This document shows, one piece after another, positions 48,570-49,953 of a stretch of 49,953 nucleotides of DNA; positions within the stretch are counted from its first letter, which is position 1, and the number at the start of each line of letters is the position of its first letter. The stretch covers positions 1-49,953 of the forward strand of contig DAOWLE010000017.1 of assembly GCA_030643545.1 (NCBI GenBank), written 5' to 3'. Source of the stretch: a bacterium (GTDB lineage: Bacteria > Patescibacteriota > Minisyncoccia > JAHIHE01 > DAOWLE01). The notes beneath the pieces were generated by a model. The model was not told the DNA's origin and searched no databases. It saw only the letters and a program-made list of their open reading frames with translations. The position numbers and the translations under genes are program-made.

Positions 48570-49953
48570 TTATCTTTTTACTAAAAAATCTTTTAAAACC
48601 ATAGTCGCCTTGCAGTCGTCTTCATTATAATCTAAAATTCTTTTTATTATTTTCTCGTCATTAGTTTTAAGATATTCATTGTACCATTGAATTGACAGCG
48701 CGCCCGAAGGGCTTTTATCTCTCCACTTAAAACCCAGATAAACCGCAATATCTTTAATGGAATAACTGGCTAACGGCCAATCAGTATTTTTTAATACTAC
48801 CTTATATAAATCAATCACTTTTGAATTATTAAAAAAACTTTCTAAATCATCTTCAGAAATTATATCAAGATATTGTTTTCTCATTTTTTTATAAGCGGTT
48901 TTTTCGTAAGCAGAATAATAATATACCGCGTAATCATTTTTGGGCAATGTTTTAATATAATCCCAAAACTCCTGCCATGCCTGCTTTTCCGCTTCAGCAG
49001 TATTATTCTTTGCTAAAAAATAAATAAATTTTTCTTTGTTTCCGCGCTTTTCATAAACGCCATGCAAATAAACTAAATTTTGCGTAGGGTCGGCTTCAAT
49101 ATCAAAAAATAATTCAACAGAAACCTTTGGCAGTTCAATGGCTTTATGAATAATCGGCTTTTTTATATTTGAAAGAATGTTTGCCCTAATTTTTTGTTTC
49201 TCCAAAGTTTTTCTGCCAACACCTGCTAAAAACTTTTTATTACTCTCTTTTAATTGCATTGCTTCATCAATATTTACATTGCAAAAATCTTTAACTTTTT
49301 CAACGCCTAAATCCGCAGCTATTACATCTCTTTTGCTTCTTCCTAAATAAAAAATATTTGTTAAGTCATCATTCGCTTTGCACCAATTCTTACAGCTGTT
49401 AAACCAAGGGCATAATTTACAAACCCCTGAATTAGCCGGCGAATTTTGTTTTTTATTATTGATCAAAGCGCCTACTTCTTCTTTTAATTCTTCATAATAT
49501 TCCCACCATGACTGCGGAGCTTTAGATCCAATCCGCTCATCCAATCTATACTCAATCTTATTTTCTTCTATATCAAGAATTAATCCTTTATTCTCTTTGG
49601 CAAAGCCCAGCTGTTTTAATAATTCAACATAAAAGCATAGCTGGGCAGCATAATGCTTTTTGGGCTTGCCTTCATCATTCTCGCTTACGCCTTCATATCC
49701 TCTGCCGGCTTTAATGTCAATCGGAATGTAATAGCCGTCAGGCAATCTTTTCAGCAAATCAGGAATGCCTACTAAATTATCATATTTTAACACGCCCTGA
49801 TAAATTAATTCTTTTTCTGCTTCTATTGCTTTAATAGTGCGTTCAAATCTTTCGTCAAAATCTCCTTTGCTTAAATCAGTAAATTTGCCTATTCTGCTAA
49901 TTACTTTTTCCTCATGCTGTACGCCCCTGTCCCAAAGCAATTGCACAAACGGA
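48570..49953 (-). CDS. TM0106-family RecB-like nuclease (5' end outside window)
   Basis: At least 460 residues visible. The frame is open to the edge: the codons before the apparent GTG start read P-F, giving PFVQLLWDRGVQHEEKV as in this family, so the start lies outside. The N-terminal PD-(D/E)xK nuclease has GIPDLLKR, IPIDIKAGRGYEG and HYAAQLCFYVELL. CKLCPWFNSCKNWC (CX2CX5CX3C) is the likely Fe-S cysteine set. The C-terminal RNase_H_2/DnaQ-like exonuclease domain has VELFFDIEADP, YYYSAYEKTAYKKM and LDYNEDDCKATMVL. The family is of unknown role in repair or defence. Confidence 0.9.
   Translation of the reverse strand, partial: PFVQLLWDRGVQHEEKVISRIGKFTDLSKGDFDERFERTIKAIEAEKELIYQGVLKYDNLVGIPDLLKRLPDGYYIPIDIKAGRGYEGVSENDEGKPKKHYAAQLCFYVELLKQLGFAKENKGLILDIEENKIEYRLDERIGSKAPQSWWEYYEELKEEVGALINNKKQNSPANSGVCKLCPWFNSCKNWCKANDDLTNIFYLGRSKRDVIAADLGVEKVKDFCNVNIDEAMQLKESNKKFLAGVGRKTLEKQKIRANILSNIKKPIIHKAIELPKVSVELFFDIEADPTQNLVYLHGVYEKRGNKEKFIYFLAKNNTAEAEKQAWQEFWDYIKTLPKNDYAVYYYSAYEKTAYKKMRKQYLDIISEDDLESFFNNSKVIDLYKVVLKNTDWPLASYSIKDIAVYLGFKWRDKSPSGALSIQWYNEYLKTNDEKIIKRILDYNEDDCKATMVLKDFLVKR

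Overview
This window most likely comes from a Candidate Phyla Radiation (Patescibacteria) bacterium, probably Parcubacteria-like. The grounds are overall AT-richness with clpB, purL and purM visibly more GC-rich, short intergenic spaces, families typical of that group (DUF4012, DUF4446, a DUF5663-like protein, a double-receiver protein, PilM/PilN without a full pilus operon, a T. thermophilus/eukaryote-like IleRS), and three tRNA genes that all lack an encoded CCA. TGA is used as a stop (purL ends in TGA), so the alternative code of Gracilibacteria is not in use. The phylum assignment is inference from gene content.

Layout. 1-5.7 kb: the N-terminus of an M24 peptidase, an orphan short transcription unit with strong promoter and terminator, clpB, two lineage-type hypothetical genes and a DJ-1/PfpI protein. 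5.8-15.1 kb (+): gap, ruvA, dnaJ, a membrane protein, a double-REC regulator, ileS with a complete histidine-phosphatase domain inserted in it, and recO. 15.2-18.1 kb (-): pilM-pilN-yraN-pth. 18.2-21.5 kb: a tRNA-Ser(CGA) with a giant structured variable arm, an SdpI-family protein, an HD hydrolase, a Nudix hydrolase, a membrane protein and tRNA-Arg(GCG). 21.6-27.0 kb (+): YvcK, a sugar-nucleotidyltransferase/acyltransferase, phosphohexomutase, inositol-monophosphatase-like enzyme and TsaC. 27.1-37.0 kb (+): MFS transporter, UppP, amino-acid permease, radical SAM protein, O-antigen-ligase-like protein, two GT4 glycosyltransferases and a DUF4012 protein. 37.0-42.2 kb (-): a large pseudopilin with carboxypeptidase-regulatory-like repeats, DUF4446, GIY-YIG endonuclease, a GC-rich repeat array abutting tRNA-Ser(GGA), and an LCP-family transferase. 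41.1-50.0 kb (-): purM-like and a eukaryote-type purL, then a defence-like end with a Schlafen/AlbA protein, a methyltransferase C-terminal remnant and a TM0106-family RecB-like nuclease.

How it fits together. The 22-36 kb block reads as surface-glycan supply and assembly: sugar phosphate isomerisation and activation, lipid carrier recycling (UppP), glycosyltransferases and a polymerase/ligase, with an LCP-type attachment enzyme at 40 kb and pilus parts at 16-18 and 37-38 kb. This suits an episymbiont that interacts through its surface.

Most striking signals: (1) the IleRS-histidine phosphatase architecture with all catalytic residues kept; (2) the 173-nt tRNA-Ser; (3) a population of small palindromic elements (dRS3-like ATTCCC-N8-GGGAAT hairpins, TGTCAT...ATGACA ended elements and others) found between genes and also in frame inside at least seven protein genes, one glycosyltransferase carrying three; (4) the orphan transcript at 467-776; (5) a repeat array joined to a GIY-YIG gene at a tRNA. 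No CRISPR array, rRNA or transposase gene was seen.
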